This document shows positions 34,071-43,825 of a DNA stretch of 64,000 bases, piece after piece. Every line of letters starts with the position of its first letter. The first letter of the stretch is position 1. The DNA comes from Actinomyces respiraculi. Lineage in GTDB: Bacteria; Actinomycetota; Actinomycetes; Actinomycetales; Actinomycetaceae. The translations under genes were made by a program, and so were the position numbers. The DNA lies in contig NZ_CP063989.1 in NCBI RefSeq assembly GCF_014595995.2, forward strand, positions 2,666,001 through 2,730,000, read 5' to 3'. The notes under the pieces were generated by a model, which made no database searches, was not told the origin of the DNA, and worked only from the letters and a program-made list of their open reading frames with translations.

Positions 34071-34157
34071 CGTTCGTCCTTGAGATGAGGTCCGACGGCG
34101 ACGTCGGCGTGGGTGGATCACGGTGCGGTCCGTGCGTGGTCCCGTCACCATAACCAG

Positions 34158-34209
34158 AACGTGCACCATATTGGACGAGATCTGTCTCACATCCAAGATG
34201 GTGCACGTT
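34158..34209. promoter_or_regulatory. Long palindromic operator between MFS/GH1 and tetR
   Basis: AACGTGCACCATATTGGA (34158-34175) and its complement (34192-34209, TCCAAGATGGTGCACGTT) form 18-bp arms with one mismatch and a 16-bp spacer. This is a strong candidate for a TetR-family binding site controlling both directions. Confidence 0.8.
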
Positions 34210-34243
34210 TGCGCCGCTAGGCTTCCGTCGAAAGGGAGGCGCC

Positions 34244-34846
34244 ATGACCACCAGCCCTGTCCCCCCACCCGATGGCCGCACTCGCTACGCCAACGGGGGA
34301 CGCCGTCGTGCCGAGATCGTCGAGGCCGCCTCCGCCGTCTTCGCGGAGCAGGGCTTCCAGAACCTCTCCATGCGTCAGATCGCCGACGCCATCGGCGTGA
34401 GTCACACGCTCCTACGCCACCACTTCGGACGTAAGGAGGCGATCCTCGAGGCCGTCCTTACCCGCCGCGAGGAGATCGACCAGCAGTGGCGCACCTCGCT
34501 GCTCCAGGAGCACAGCGCGCTCGACGCCATCTCGCTCACCATGGCCCGCAATGCCACAACCCCCGGCCTCATCCAGCTCGACGCCCTCATGCACGCCGAG
34601 GCCGTCAACCCCGAGCACCCGGCCCACGACTATGTCGTCGGCCTTGCCCAGCGCTTCCGCGCCCAGCTGATCGCGGACCTGCGCGCCGAGCAGGAGGCCG
34701 GTCGCGTGCGCGCCGACGTCGACGTCGAGGCGGCAGCCCTGTGCCTGGCCTGCCTCATCGAGGGCGTCCAGCTCGAGTGGCTGCTCGACCGCTCAGTGGA
34801 CATGGCGGCCGTCGTCGGCTTCTTCGTCGACCACCTACGCGCCTGA
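34244..34846 (+). CDS. TetR-family transcriptional regulator
   Basis: A 200-residue regulator: HTH at ~30-62 (MRQIADAIGVSHTLLRHHFG) and a helical C-terminal ligand domain. AGGGAGG precedes ATG 34244. Divergent from the MFS/GH1 operon, it probably represses it and itself until the glucoside is present. Confidence 0.88.
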   Translation: MTTSPVPPPDGRTRYANGGRRRAEIVEAASAVFAEQGFQNLSMRQIADAIGVSHTLLRHHFGRKEAILEAVLTRREEIDQQWRTSLLQEHSALDAISLTMARNATTPGLIQLDALMHAEAVNPEHPAHDYVVGLAQRFRAQLIADLRAEQEAGRVRADVDVEAAALCLACLIEGVQLEWLLDRSVDMAAVVGFFVDHLRA

Positions 34847-34884
34847 GCGTCGGCACGACAACGTCCCCCACCCCGCTCGCACCG

Positions 34885-34943
34885 TTGACGGAATCTCCCC
34901 AATGGCCGTAACGTCACCCGCACACCGCCACTGAATCGGTTCA
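34885..34943 (+). promoter_or_regulatory. GH78 promoter with LacI-type operator
   Basis: TTGACG (34885), 18-bp spacer, TAACGT (34909); TGAATCGGTTCA (34932-34943) follows the expected start point. The operator is the same type as the two at the rhamnose promoter. Confidence 0.7.
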
Positions 34944-34962
34944 ACGACGATCCGGAGACCCC

Positions 34963-37893
34963 GTGACCACCAACGCGCTGCCCACGGCTACCCTGCTCAC
35001 CGAAGCCGCACCCCAGCCGCACGACGCCGTCGGCCCCCTCAGCGCCCCCGTGCGCCTGCGCGCCGACCACCACCGCGCCGGTGCCACCGTCCTGGGCGGC
35101 ACCGGCGCCACCCCCGCCCTGTCCTGGGAGATGCCCACCGCGCCTGCCGGCTGGGAGCAGGCCGCCGCCGAGATCGAGGTGACCCACGGACCCGTCGGCG
35201 GCCCGACGATCACCGAATCCGTCGTCCTCGACGGCCCCTCCACCCTCTTCAGCCCCTGGCCTCTGACCCCCCTCGCCTCCCGCGAGCGCGCCACCTGGCG
35301 CGTGCGCGTCACCGGCACCGACGGCACCGTCTCCGACTGGTCGGCCCCCGCCGTCGTCGAGACCGGCCTGCTCGAGCGCTCCGACTGGAGCGCCAGGCCC
35401 ATCACCGCCCCCGGCAACACCCGCACCGACCCCGCCCCCGTCCTCGTACGCCGCCTCACCGTCCCCGAGGGCACCACCGCCGCCCGTCTGCACCTGACGG
35501 CAGGTGGCACATACGAGGCTTTCATCGACGGCGTCAAGGTCGGCACCGACGAGCTGGCCCCCGGCTGGACCGAGTACCGCGACCGCCTCCTCGTCCAGAC
35601 CCACGACGTCACCACCGCCCTGACCCCGGGCGAGCACGAGGTCGCCGTCGTCCTGGGTAACGGGTGGTACCGAGGCCACCTCACCTGGGCCAAGCGCGAG
35701 GCGGTCTACGGTGACCGGCTCTGGCTCCTCGCCCAACTCGAGCTCACCGGGCCCGACGGCACCACCACCGTCGGCACCGACGAGCGGTGGACCTGGCGCC
35801 CCTCGAACGTCAGCGCCAACGACCTCTACGACGGCCAGGACGTGGACCTGCGTCTGCCCGCGCTCGGCTCGGCCGACGCCGAAGCGCAGGTCGAGCTCCT
35901 GCCCCTGCCCGAGCAGGCGCTCGAGCCCACGACCCTTCAGATGCCGACCGTCATCGGCGAGGTCAGGCCCGTCGAGGTCATCACCACACCCTCGGGCCGC
36001 ACGGTCCTCGACCTGGGCCAGAACCTCACCGGCCACGTGCGCCTGACGGTGACCGGCGAGGCCGGCACGGTCCTCACGCTGCGCCACGCCGAGGTCCTCG
36101 AGCGCGGCGAGATGGGCATGCGCCCGCTGCGCGGGGCGGCCTGCACTGACCGGGTGACGCTGTCCGGCGGTCACGACGTCGTCGCCTTCACCCTCACCCA
36201 GCACGGCTTCCGCTACGTCGAGGTGGACGGCTTCCCCGGCGACGGCGAGACCCTGGCCCAGGCGGTCACCGCCCGGGTCGTCTCCTCCGGCATGGAGCGG
36301 GCCGCCTGGTTCGACTCCTCCCACGCCCTGGTCAACAGGCTCGTGGAGAATACGCGCTGGTCCACCATCGACAACTTCATCACCGTTCCCACGGACTGCC
36401 CGCAGCGCGACGAGCGCCTGGGCTGGACCGGTGACATCGGCGCCTTCGCCCCAACCTCCCTGTCCCTCTACGACGCCGCTGGCTTCCTCGCCTCCTGGGC
36501 GAAGGACCTCGCCTGGGCGCAGACGCCCGACGGCGCCATGCCCGTCGTCTCCCCGGACGTCCTGGGGGGCACGAAGCTCACCTGCGCCTGGGGCGACGCC
36601 ATCACATTGGTGCCATGGGCCGCCTACGAGGCGACCGGCGATCCGGCGCTGCTCGCATCCACGGTCGAGGCCATGGCCCGCTTCGTCGACGGCGTCGCGG
36701 CCGTCGCCGGGCCCTCGCGCCTGTGGCGCGGCGGCTTCCAGTTCGGCGACTGGCTCGACCCGGACGCCGCACCCGATAACCCGGCCGACGCCAAGGCGGA
36801 CCCCGACGTCGTCGCCACCGCCTACTTCGCACGCAGCGCGGCGATCACCGCCCGCGCCTTCGCCGTCCTGGGCGAGGCCGGGCGCGCCGCCCACTACGAG
36901 GCTCTGTCCGCCCAGGTGCGCCGGGCCTACCTGGACGCCTATGTCACGACGGACGGGCTCATGCTCTCCGACTGCGCCACCGTCTACGCCCAGGCCCTGG
37001 CGTGGGACCTGCTCGACACGCCGCGGCGCGTGGCCGGGGCGGGCCAGCGGCTGGCCGACCTTGTACGCCTGCGCTCCTTCCGCATCTCGACGGGCTTCGT
37101 CGGCACGCCGCTCGTGCCGGCCGCGCTCGTCAAGGGCGGCCAGGCGGCAACGGCCGTGCGCCTGGTGCTGGAGAGGCAGTGCCCGAGCTGGCTCTACCCG
37201 GTGACGATGGGGGCGACGACGATCTGGGAGCGCTGGGACTCCATGCTGCCCACCGGGGAGATCAACCCCGGTGAGATGACCTCCTTCAACCACTACGCAC
37301 TGGGTGCCGTCACCCAGTGGCTCATCACGGATCTGGCGGGACTGGCCGTGGCCGCGCCGGGCGGGACGGCACTGCGGGTCGCGCCCGTCGTCGGACACGG
37401 CTTCAGCCACGCCTCGGTGGTGCGCCGCCTGCCCGTGGGCACGGCGCGCGTGGAGTGGGCGCTGGACGGGGACCGGCTGGAGGTGCGCGTGGAGGTCCCG
37501 GTGGGCGCACGCGCCGAGCTGGCCCTGCCGGGTGCCGAGCCCGAGACGGTGGGTCACGGTCGCCACGAGCGCACGGTCACGGTCCCGGCCGAGGTACTGG
37601 GCCGCTCCGGCGCCCCGGTCATGACGGTGCGTGACCTCATCGACGACGAGGAGGCCTGGACGCGGTGCGTCGAGGCGGCGGCCGGCACGCACGGCGCCTA
37701 CATGGAGGACCCGGCGGCAACCCTCACCCGGTTCCTCACGAAGGAGCTGGACACGACGGCGAGGATCGTGCCCGGAGCGGCGACGATGTACGGCTTCATC
37801 CCGGGGATGGAGGAGACGGCGGCCGCGCTCACCGCCGTCATTGACGAGGTGGCCCCGCAGGCTGCAGAGGTCCCGGCGGCCCAGCGCGGCTGA
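34963..37893 (+). CDS. GH78 alpha-L-rhamnosidase
   Basis: A 976-residue inverting alpha-L-rhamnosidase. N-terminal beta-sandwich domains (to ~430) precede the (alpha/alpha)6 barrel. DCPQRDERLGWTGD (~477-490) carries the catalytic acid region and PTGEINPGEMTSFNHY (~765-780) the base Glu; a C-terminal beta domain follows. The start is GTG 34963 after CGGAGA. There is no signal peptide, so it is probably cytoplasmic. With GH106 it gives the strain two unrelated rhamnosidases; the operator upstream links it to the rhamnose LacI regulator. Confidence 0.93.
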   Translation: MTTNALPTATLLTEAAPQPHDAVGPLSAPVRLRADHHRAGATVLGGTGATPALSWEMPTAPAGWEQAAAEIEVTHGPVGGPTITESVVLDGPSTLFSPWPLTPLASRERATWRVRVTGTDGTVSDWSAPAVVETGLLERSDWSARPITAPGNTRTDPAPVLVRRLTVPEGTTAARLHLTAGGTYEAFIDGVKVGTDELAPGWTEYRDRLLVQTHDVTTALTPGEHEVAVVLGNGWYRGHLTWAKREAVYGDRLWLLAQLELTGPDGTTTVGTDERWTWRPSNVSANDLYDGQDVDLRLPALGSADAEAQVELLPLPEQALEPTTLQMPTVIGEVRPVEVITTPSGRTVLDLGQNLTGHVRLTVTGEAGTVLTLRHAEVLERGEMGMRPLRGAACTDRVTLSGGHDVVAFTLTQHGFRYVEVDGFPGDGETLAQAVTARVVSSGMERAAWFDSSHALVNRLVENTRWSTIDNFITVPTDCPQRDERLGWTGDIGAFAPTSLSLYDAAGFLASWAKDLAWAQTPDGAMPVVSPDVLGGTKLTCAWGDAITLVPWAAYEATGDPALLASTVEAMARFVDGVAAVAGPSRLWRGGFQFGDWLDPDAAPDNPADAKADPDVVATAYFARSAAITARAFAVLGEAGRAAHYEALSAQVRRAYLDAYVTTDGLMLSDCATVYAQALAWDLLDTPRRVAGAGQRLADLVRLRSFRISTGFVGTPLVPAALVKGGQAATAVRLVLERQCPSWLYPVTMGATTIWERWDSMLPTGEINPGEMTSFNHYALGAVTQWLITDLAGLAVAAPGGTALRVAPVVGHGFSHASVVRRLPVGTARVEWALDGDRLEVRVEVPVGARAELALPGAEPETVGHGRHERTVTVPAEVLGRSGAPVMTVRDLIDDEEAWTRCVEAAAGTHGAYMEDPAATLTRFLTKELDTTARIVPGAATMYGFIPGMEETAAALTAVIDEVAPQAAEVPAAQRG

Positions 37894-37909
37894 GCCCGCA
37901 ACTGCTGCC

Positions 37910-37950
37910 CCCTGAGGTTTCATGCTGAGACCTGACCGGAAACCTCAGGG
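37910..37950. repeat. Palindromic repeat R2
   Basis: CCCTGAGGTTTC (37910-37921) pairs with GAAACCTCAGGG (37939-37950). The loop shares TGCTGAGACCTGAC with R1. It lies 17 bases after the GH78 stop and may act as its terminator. The remaining bases to 38107 have no gene. Confidence 0.8.
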
Positions 37951-38107
37951 CTCGACGGGGGACCCGCGATTATGAGGACTTGAGACCCTTCCCATTTTAT
38001 CGACCGGCACATATGTTGGCGGGGTCGCGCATCAACGAGGACGCGCGCCCGCCCGGGCAGACCACACGCCCCCTCCCCCACGGCGCCACTGGGCAAAGGA
38101 GTTCAGC

Positions 38108-39538
38108 ATGTCAGCACCCGTCACACCCCCCACCGGTGGCAGCCCGGACATCGAGGAGCCCTCACGCCCCGGCACCTCGATGAAGTACCTCGGCGGCCGC
38201 CCCTACCGCCAGTACCTCATCGCCTACATCATCGCCGGCGCCTTCCTCTTCATGAACTACTCGGCGCTGCCCTCGATCCTCCTGCCCAACCAGATCCAGA
38301 CGATCGAGTTCCAACACTTCTTCTCCGCCTACCCGCAGGTGACGGCCGAGGTGCTTCAGCAGTTGTCCGGCGGCACCTACACGGGCGCCGACGCCGCCGA
38401 GCTCACCGAGGTCTACCACCAGTACAACGCCGCCCGCGCCGCCTCGATGTCCCTTGTGGCCTCCATCGGCACCTTCTTCACGATGTTCGCCCAGCCGATC
38501 GTCGGCGTCGTCTCCGACCGCTGGCGCTCGCGCTGGGGCCGTCGCTCCTTCTGGATCGCCTTCGGCGGCTTCGCCGGAGCCATCATGATGATCGCGATGC
38601 GCTTCTCGACGACCGTCGGCATGATCGCCGTCACCTGGGTCATCGCGCAGATCCTTCTCAACGTCATGCAGGCTCCCCTGACCACCACCGTCGCGGACCG
38701 CATCAAGGAGGACAAGCTCGCCACCGTCTCCGCCATCGCCGGCATGGGCACGATGGGCGGCGCGATGCTCGGCTCGATCATCGCCGGCAACGCCTTCAAC
38801 GCCATCGGGTTGGACGCCTACTACATCTTCGTCGTCCTGACAGTCTTCGGCGCGGCCGTCTTCGTCCTCATGGCCAAGGATCGCTCCTCCCTCGACCTCG
38901 CGCTGCCGCCATTCAGCTGGAAGGACTTCCTCATCGGCTTCACCGTCGCACTGCGCGACGCCGACTACCGCTGGGTGTGGCTCGCCCGCTTCATCTTCTT
39001 CCTCGGCGCGACACTGACGACCACCTTCTCGCTCTTCGTCCTGCAGTCCTACATCCAGCCCGCGCTCACGCAGGCCGAGGCCAACACCTACGCCCCCTTG
39101 CTCAGCCTGTGCACCCTGCCCGGCATGCTCATCTCGATGATCGTCTCCGGCAAGCTCTCGGACCGCATCGGCAAGCGCAAGATCTTCGTCATCGGCTCCA
39201 CCGTCGCCGCGATGGGCCTCCTGCTCCTGCCGATCTTCTGGCCCACGCTGCCCTCGCTGTTCATCCAGACCACCCTCAACGGCTTCGCCCTCGGCGCCTT
39301 CATGACGGTTGACCAGGCCCTGTTCATCGACGTCCTGCCGGACAAGGACGCCGCCGGCCGTGACCTCGGCGTCGCCAACGTCGCCACAAACATCGGCCAG
39401 ACCCTCGCCCCGGTGCTCGCCGGCGTCATCGTCGCCCAGATCGTCGGCCCCGCCGGCTACCGCGCGGTCTACATCGCCGCCTTCATCTGCATGCTCATCG
39501 CAGCCCTGGCCATCGTCCCGGTGAGGAAGGTCAGATGA
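38108..39538 (+). CDS. MFS transporter, probable glycoside carrier
   Basis: A 476-residue, twelve-helix MFS protein with an unusual extracytoplasmic insertion between helices 1 and 2 (~residues 65-110, [15 protein letters not shown]) and [11 protein letters not shown] as loop 2-3 motif. AAAGGAG precedes ATG 38108. It overlaps the carboxylesterase gene by four bases and lies after GH78, suggesting import of a rhamnoside or acylated glycoside. Confidence 0.8.
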   Translation: MSAPVTPPTGGSPDIEEPSRPGTSMKYLGGRPYRQYLIAYIIAGAFLFMNYSALPSILLPNQIQTIEFQHFFSAYPQVTAEVLQQLSGGTYTGADAAELTEVYHQYNAARAASMSLVASIGTFFTMFAQPIVGVVSDRWRSRWGRRSFWIAFGGFAGAIMMIAMRFSTTVGMIAVTWVIAQILLNVMQAPLTTTVADRIKEDKLATVSAIAGMGTMGGAMLGSIIAGNAFNAIGLDAYYIFVVLTVFGAAVFVLMAKDRSSLDLALPPFSWKDFLIGFTVALRDADYRWVWLARFIFFLGATLTTTFSLFVLQSYIQPALTQAEANTYAPLLSLCTLPGMLISMIVSGKLSDRIGKRKIFVIGSTVAAMGLLLLPIFWPTLPSLFIQTTLNGFALGAFMTVDQALFIDVLPDKDAAGRDLGVANVATNIGQTLAPVLAGVIVAQIVGPAGYRAVYIAAFICMLIAALAIVPVRKVR

Positions 39539-41199
39539 CGTCCTCCGCACGCCCCACCAGCGCCGTCGGCCCCACCGGGCACGTCGCCTCCACCCCCATC
39601 GCCGTCCCCACCGGGCAGGCGGGCCCCGTCGTCGTCGCCCCCGCCGGGGCCGTGCGCGGGGTGTGGCGCACCGTCCCCTCAGCCACCGGCAGGGCGGGTG
39701 CCCACCCCCGCTCAGCTGCCTTCTACGCCATCCCCTACGCCGAGGACCCGGTCGGGGACCTGCGCCTGCTCGCCCCCGTGCGCCGGGCCGTGTGGACGGG
39801 GGTGCGCGACGCCGTCGTCCCCGGCCCCACCCCACAACGGCGCCCCTTCGGGGAGACGACGGCGATCCCCGAGCCGAGCGTGCCCGGCCGGGGGGTCCTC
39901 AACCTCAACGTCTTCACCCCCGCGCCCGGAGCGCCCGGCACCCCCGAGGGGCCTGAGGCTCCCCTGCCGGTCCTCGTGTGGATCCACGGCGGCGGCTTCT
40001 ACGCGGGCAGCCCGTCCAGCCCGTATTACGACGGCGCCGCCTTCAACCGCGACGGCGTCGTCACCGTCAGCGTCTCCTACCGCCTCGGCTTCGACGGCTT
40101 CGGTTGGGTGCCGGACTCCGACGCCCCCGTCAACCGCGGCACCCGTGACCAGGTGACGGCCCTGGAGTGGGTGCGTGAGAACATCGCCGCCTTCGGTGGG
40201 GACCCGGGCCGGGTGACGGTGGCGGGCCAGAGCGCCGGAGGGGCCAGTGCGATGTCGCTGCTCTCGGTGCCCCGGGCCCGCGGACTCGTCCACGGTCTCA
40301 TCTGCGAGTCGGGCGGAACGACGGCGGCCACGGTTGCCGACGCCCGCACCGTCGCCGAGCGCGGTGCCCAGATCGCAGGCATCGCCCCGACACTGGCGGG
40401 CTGGCGCTCGCTGACCGAGGAGCAGGTGCTCGACACCGCCGCGGCCCTCGGCCGGGAGTTCCCGCTCTTCGACATCTCGCTCGACCTGTCCCGCTTCACT
40501 CACCTGCCAGACAAGATGTCGCGGACCTTCATGCCGGTGGTCGACGGCGAGGTCATCACCACCTCGACCTTCGAGGCCGTGCGCCACGGGCACAGCGCGG
40601 ACCTGCCGCTGCTGACCGGCGGGGTGCGCCACGAGATGACGGGGCTCGGCCCCGTTCTGGCTGACGAGATCGGTGGGCACAGCGCCCGCGACCTGCTCAC
40701 CGAGGCGGGCCTGGCGCCGGAGCTCATCGACTGCTTCTACGCCGAGTACCCCGAGCTGGCGCACAGCGAGCCGCTCCTGGTCGGCCAGGTCATCTCCAAC
40801 GGCCTGTTCCACCTGCCGATGCTCCAGTGGACGCGCCTGCGCGGCGAGGACCCGCTGGCGGCCGGGCGCACGTGGCTCTACGACTTCTCCTGGCCCTCGA
40901 CCCTGCCTGCGCCGGCCGGGGGCCTGGCGGGCCACTGCATGGAGGTGCCCTTCGTCTTCGACTGCCTGGCCCACCCGCATGCCGACGGCGTCCAGGGGCC
41001 GGGGCGCCCGCAGTCGCTGGCGGACCGGGTGCACGCCGACTGGGTGGCCTTCATCCGCGACGGCGACCCCGGCTGGCAGCCCTGGGCAGCCGACGGCGTG
41101 GGCCGCGTGTACGGGCCGGCCGAGGACCGTGGGGGCTGGGTGGACCGGGAGGTCTACGCCCTCGAGCTCGCCATGCTCGCCGCGGATACGGAGCACTGA
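39535..41199 (+). CDS. Type-B carboxylesterase
   Basis: A 554-residue esterase of the cholinesterase/para-nitrobenzyl esterase family. [11 protein letters not shown] is the oxyanion loop, VAGQSAGG carries the nucleophile Ser (~residue 233), and [14 protein letters not shown] holds the likely catalytic His. ATG 39535 overlaps the MFS stop (ATGA), so the two are coupled. There is no signal peptide. It may deacylate imported plant glycosides. Confidence 0.88.
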   Translation: MTSSARPTSAVGPTGHVASTPIAVPTGQAGPVVVAPAGAVRGVWRTVPSATGRAGAHPRSAAFYAIPYAEDPVGDLRLLAPVRRAVWTGVRDAVVPGPTPQRRPFGETTAIPEPSVPGRGVLNLNVFTPAPGAPGTPEGPEAPLPVLVWIHGGGFYAGSPSSPYYDGAAFNRDGVVTVSVSYRLGFDGFGWVPDSDAPVNRGTRDQVTALEWVRENIAAFGGDPGRVTVAGQSAGGASAMSLLSVPRARGLVHGLICESGGTTAATVADARTVAERGAQIAGIAPTLAGWRSLTEEQVLDTAAALGREFPLFDISLDLSRFTHLPDKMSRTFMPVVDGEVITTSTFEAVRHGHSADLPLLTGGVRHEMTGLGPVLADEIGGHSARDLLTEAGLAPELIDCFYAEYPELAHSEPLLVGQVISNGLFHLPMLQWTRLRGEDPLAAGRTWLYDFSWPSTLPAPAGGLAGHCMEVPFVFDCLAHPHADGVQGPGRPQSLADRVHADWVAFIRDGDPGWQPWAADGVGRVYGPAEDRGGWVDREVYALELAMLAADTEH

Positions 41200-41545
41200 G
41201 CCGGGCACGCTGGCGACGCAGTGGAGCCCCCGTGGCCGCTGGCCCTCTGGCTCTCAGCGTCATTCACCGCGTTATACAGGCGTGGAGCGCCCGTGGCCGC
41301 TGGCCCTCTTCGCCGACTACGCGAGCGGGAACGACGCGACGCTCCGGCTGATTGGATCCACGTCCACACTCACTACAGGCCCCACTCAGCCTGCAACACC
41401 ACACCACCCATCACCCGCTTGCCCAACCTCCCCAGCCAGGACACCTAGACCCATCACAGGGCGCGCCGGTCACACTTGAGCAGGCCCGCCCGCTCGTCGA
41501 GACCACATCCCCACCACAGAGCGCGCCGACGGGCAGGCGCCTAGC
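41200..41545. other. Convergent intergenic region with a 28-bp direct repeat
   Basis: GTGGAGC(C/G)CCCGTGGCCGCTGG and following CCCTCT occur at 41221-41248 and 41282-41309. No gene or clear terminator is seen. Confidence 0.6.
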
Positions 41546-42136
41546 TCACATGGAGTGAGTCCGCTCTACGGGTTCCTCATCACGCTTGGCCAGCGCGCGG
41601 GCCACCGTCGATCGTCCGACTCCGAGCACTGCCGCGATGTGCGCGAAGCTCTTGCCTTCGCCGCGCATCTGCGCAGCAGCGGCGACACGCTCCGGAGTCA
41701 TCACCGTGGGGCGGCCACCGACGCGCCCCTGGGCACGAGCGCGCTCCAGACCCCGCATCGTGTTCTGCCTGATCGCGTCGACACGCAGTTGAGCAAACAC
41801 CGCAACGATGCCGAACAAAGCCCGCCCCATCGGCGTCGTGGTGTCGATATCCGGTTCGGTCAGACTCCGAATATTCACGCCGCGCTCAGCCAGGTCGTTG
41901 ATGGTCTCAACGGCCATCTTCTCGCTGCCGGCAATGCGATCCAGCCGTCGCACCACGAGCGTGTCACCAGAGCGCAGGTAGTCCAGGCAGGCGACCCACT
42001 GCGGACGGTCCTTGACCCTGCTCGACTCCCCACGATCAACGAACACGCGCACCGCTCCCGCAGCGCGCAACTCGGCCTCCTGAGCCTCCGGATCCTGCTC
42101 ACGAGCACTCACCCGCGCGTAGCCGACACAGGTCAT
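41546..42136 (-). CDS. Serine recombinase (resolvase/invertase family)
   Basis: A 196-residue small serine recombinase. YARVS holds nucleophile Ser10; VVRRLDRIAGS and an FAQLRVDAIRQNTMRGL long helix follow, then a C-terminal HTH (HIAAVLGVGRSTVARAL). AGGAG precedes ATG 42136. It starts five bases after the fic stop, so it is in that operon. Such enzymes resolve transposon or plasmid multimers or invert DNA; no res or inversion site is proven here. Confidence 0.88.
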   Translation of the reverse strand: MTCVGYARVSAREQDPEAQEAELRAAGAVRVFVDRGESSRVKDRPQWVACLDYLRSGDTLVVRRLDRIAGSEKMAVETINDLAERGVNIRSLTEPDIDTTTPMGRALFGIVAVFAQLRVDAIRQNTMRGLERARAQGRVGGRPTVMTPERVAAAAQMRGEGKSFAHIAAVLGVGRSTVARALAKRDEEPVERTHSM

Positions 42137-42140
42137 CGAC

Positions 42141-42929
42141 TCACTCCTGGTCCGTCGCTGCCAGGCCCTCGGCGGCTCTGCCCTGGCATGCGCATGGTGT
42201 GGTGAGTGCCTGCGGTGCGCTCGACAAGCCGTCCTGGGGCCGACGCGAGCCCTCGGTGGCACCGGTGGGGAACGACAGCCGGGTGCGCTCTGCCACGCGC
42301 CAGGCCGCGTCTCGTTCACTCTGCGGGGTTGCCTTGCTGACGATCTGATCGAACATCTCGCGCAGCGGCCCGAAGTCCCGCTGCTCGGACGCCGCCCGGC
42401 TCGCCTGGTCATTGGTCGCGCCGTGCACCTCGCGCCAATCGAGCTGCCAACCGGCGTCGCGTGCAACGCGGCTCCAAAACACCCGTTGTGTCCGGCCGTT
42501 GCCCTCGCGAAACGGGTGCACGTAGTTGAACTGGTCGTAGTGGTACGCCAGGCGGTCGATGAACTGCTCGCGGCTCATGCCGCACAGCTCGTTGTCAGCG
42601 CGCAGCTCTCCCACGGCGTAGTCGGCGGCGCGACCGATCATCGACACCGGAAGGAAGAACTGGGCTCCCTCCACATTCTTGCGAATATCGACCGTGCGCA
42701 GCTCCCCCGCCCAGTCGTAGACGTCCTGGAACAGATGGCGGTGAATTGCGCGCAACTCGGCAAGGTCGCCGGTCGGCTCCACCGGGCGATCCATAAGCTG
42801 CACCAAACGGGCAAACGAAAGGTCACCCTCGGCCTCATCGAGAGCGACCTTCGTCTGCGCGCCGATCTTGTTCCTCAGCAGACCCGTCTCAGGATCGAGA
42901 TACGGGTCGACGAACTCAGTCAAGGCCAT
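42141..42929 (-). CDS. Fic-domain AMPylase toxin
   Basis: A 262-residue Fic protein with an intact HPFREGNGR motif (His138-Arg146), so transfer of AMP to a target is expected. Closest in layout to VbhT/class I Fic proteins, whose inhibitor is a separate small protein. It overlaps the upstream antitoxin gene by 14 bases. The C-terminal ~60 residues are low-complexity. Confidence 0.88.
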   Translation of the reverse strand: MALTEFVDPYLDPETGLLRNKIGAQTKVALDEAEGDLSFARLVQLMDRPVEPTGDLAELRAIHRHLFQDVYDWAGELRTVDIRKNVEGAQFFLPVSMIGRAADYAVGELRADNELCGMSREQFIDRLAYHYDQFNYVHPFREGNGRTQRVFWSRVARDAGWQLDWREVHGATNDQASRAASEQRDFGPLREMFDQIVSKATPQSERDAAWRVAERTRLSFPTGATEGSRRPQDGLSSAPQALTTPCACQGRAAEGLAATDQE

Positions 42930-43113
42930 AGCGTGCGCGCGCGCGGGCCACCAGCTCATCAGAGTCGATGCGGCCAGCGACGTACTCCTGGGCGTCCTGA
43001 CGACCAGCAGCCGTTACCGGCAGACCCTCCATCTCGCCACTGTGGATCGCCTCGGCCACGCGCAGCTCACGCTCGGCCGCAGTCGTCGCGATAGTTGACG
43101 TCCCGGTGTCCAC
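42916..43113 (-). CDS. VbhA-like Fic antitoxin
   Basis: A 65-residue helical protein. SGEMEG (Ser25-Gly30) fits the inhibitory helix motif (S/T)xxxE(G/N), whose Glu blocks the Fic ATP site; EYVAGRIDSDEL follows as in VbhA-type antitoxins. GAGGAGG precedes the GTG start at 43113. TAGAAT-like -10 (complement of 43143-43148) may drive the operon. Confidence 0.85.
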   Translation of the reverse strand: MDTGTSTIATTAAERELRVAEAIHSGEMEGLPVTAAGRQDAQEYVAGRIDSDELVARARARYGLD

Positions 43114-43294
43114 GGATCCTCCTCTCGCTCGGCGATAAATCCATTCTAGCTGACTTCCCGAAAACGGCCTAGAGTTAGTTTTGGGCCGTATGGGTTTAGG
43201 TCCGGCGTGTCGCACTCTCGCCGCGCTCACGGCACGACGGCCCGGAAACGGTCGTTTTCGACCTCGCTGCCGCGCGCCCATCTACAGGCCCCTG

Positions 43295-43389
43295 GTCGGG
43301 CTTGGTGAGTGCGGCGGGCATGGTTGGTGTGGTCGGGCTTGGTGAGTGCGGCGGGCATGGTTGGTGTGGTCGGGCTTGGTGAGTGCGGC
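43295..43389. repeat. 37-bp tandem repeat, 2.6 units
   Basis: Units start at 43295, 43332 and 43369 (partial), beginning GTCGGGCTTGGTGAGTGCGG. It follows the promoter side of the fic operon. No gene is recognised from 43114 to 43825. Confidence 0.9.
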
Positions 43390-43428
43390 TGGCGTCCGTC
43401 GTGGCCCACAGAGGACTCGACTACTGCC

Positions 43429-43628
43429 GTTGATCTCGTTCCCCACAAGTCGATCTCGTTCCTTAACCGAACGAGGTCGAGCGCTGGCGAACGAGATGGA
43501 CGGGCGAGGAACGAGATGGACGGGCGAGGAACGAGATGGACGGGCGAGGAACGAGATGGACGGGCGAGGAACGAGATGGACGGGCGAGGAACGAGATGGA
43601 CGGGCGAGGAACGAGATGAACGGGCAGG
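43429..43628. repeat. 20-bp-phased repeat array 2 with orientation switch
   Basis: GTTGATCTCGTTC and GTCGATCTCGTTC start at 43429 and 43449; reverse-complement cores (GAACGAG...) start at 43469, 43489 and every 20 bp to 43609. The last seven are almost perfect GAACGAGATGGACGGGCGAG units. Core and period match the array at 29.6 kb. There are no variable spacers, so it is not CRISPR. Confidence 0.92.
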
Positions 43629-43825
43629 GACCTGCGCCCGATGCCCCGGAAGAGGGGGTGGCGGCGGGTAGCGATCGCCGTGGATCGTGAGACCTTCACC
43701 CGTACCCCGAAGCCCCCTCGCCTGGCTCGGTGGCGTCGTGGCCGAGAACACCGCCAGCCTGGAGCCGCAGTCATCACCGCACGCGCCACCTTCCACTGCC
43801 CACCTGCCACGACAAGAACGACCCC

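Noticed and set aside
43489..43628. Possible CRISPR array
   Set aside because: Units are contiguous 20-bp repeats without unique spacers, and no cas genes are present.
43309..43690. Repetitive proteins with ERDGRAR or MDGRGTRW units
   Set aside because: They arise from reading a 20-bp tandem repeat through three frames; no start signals.
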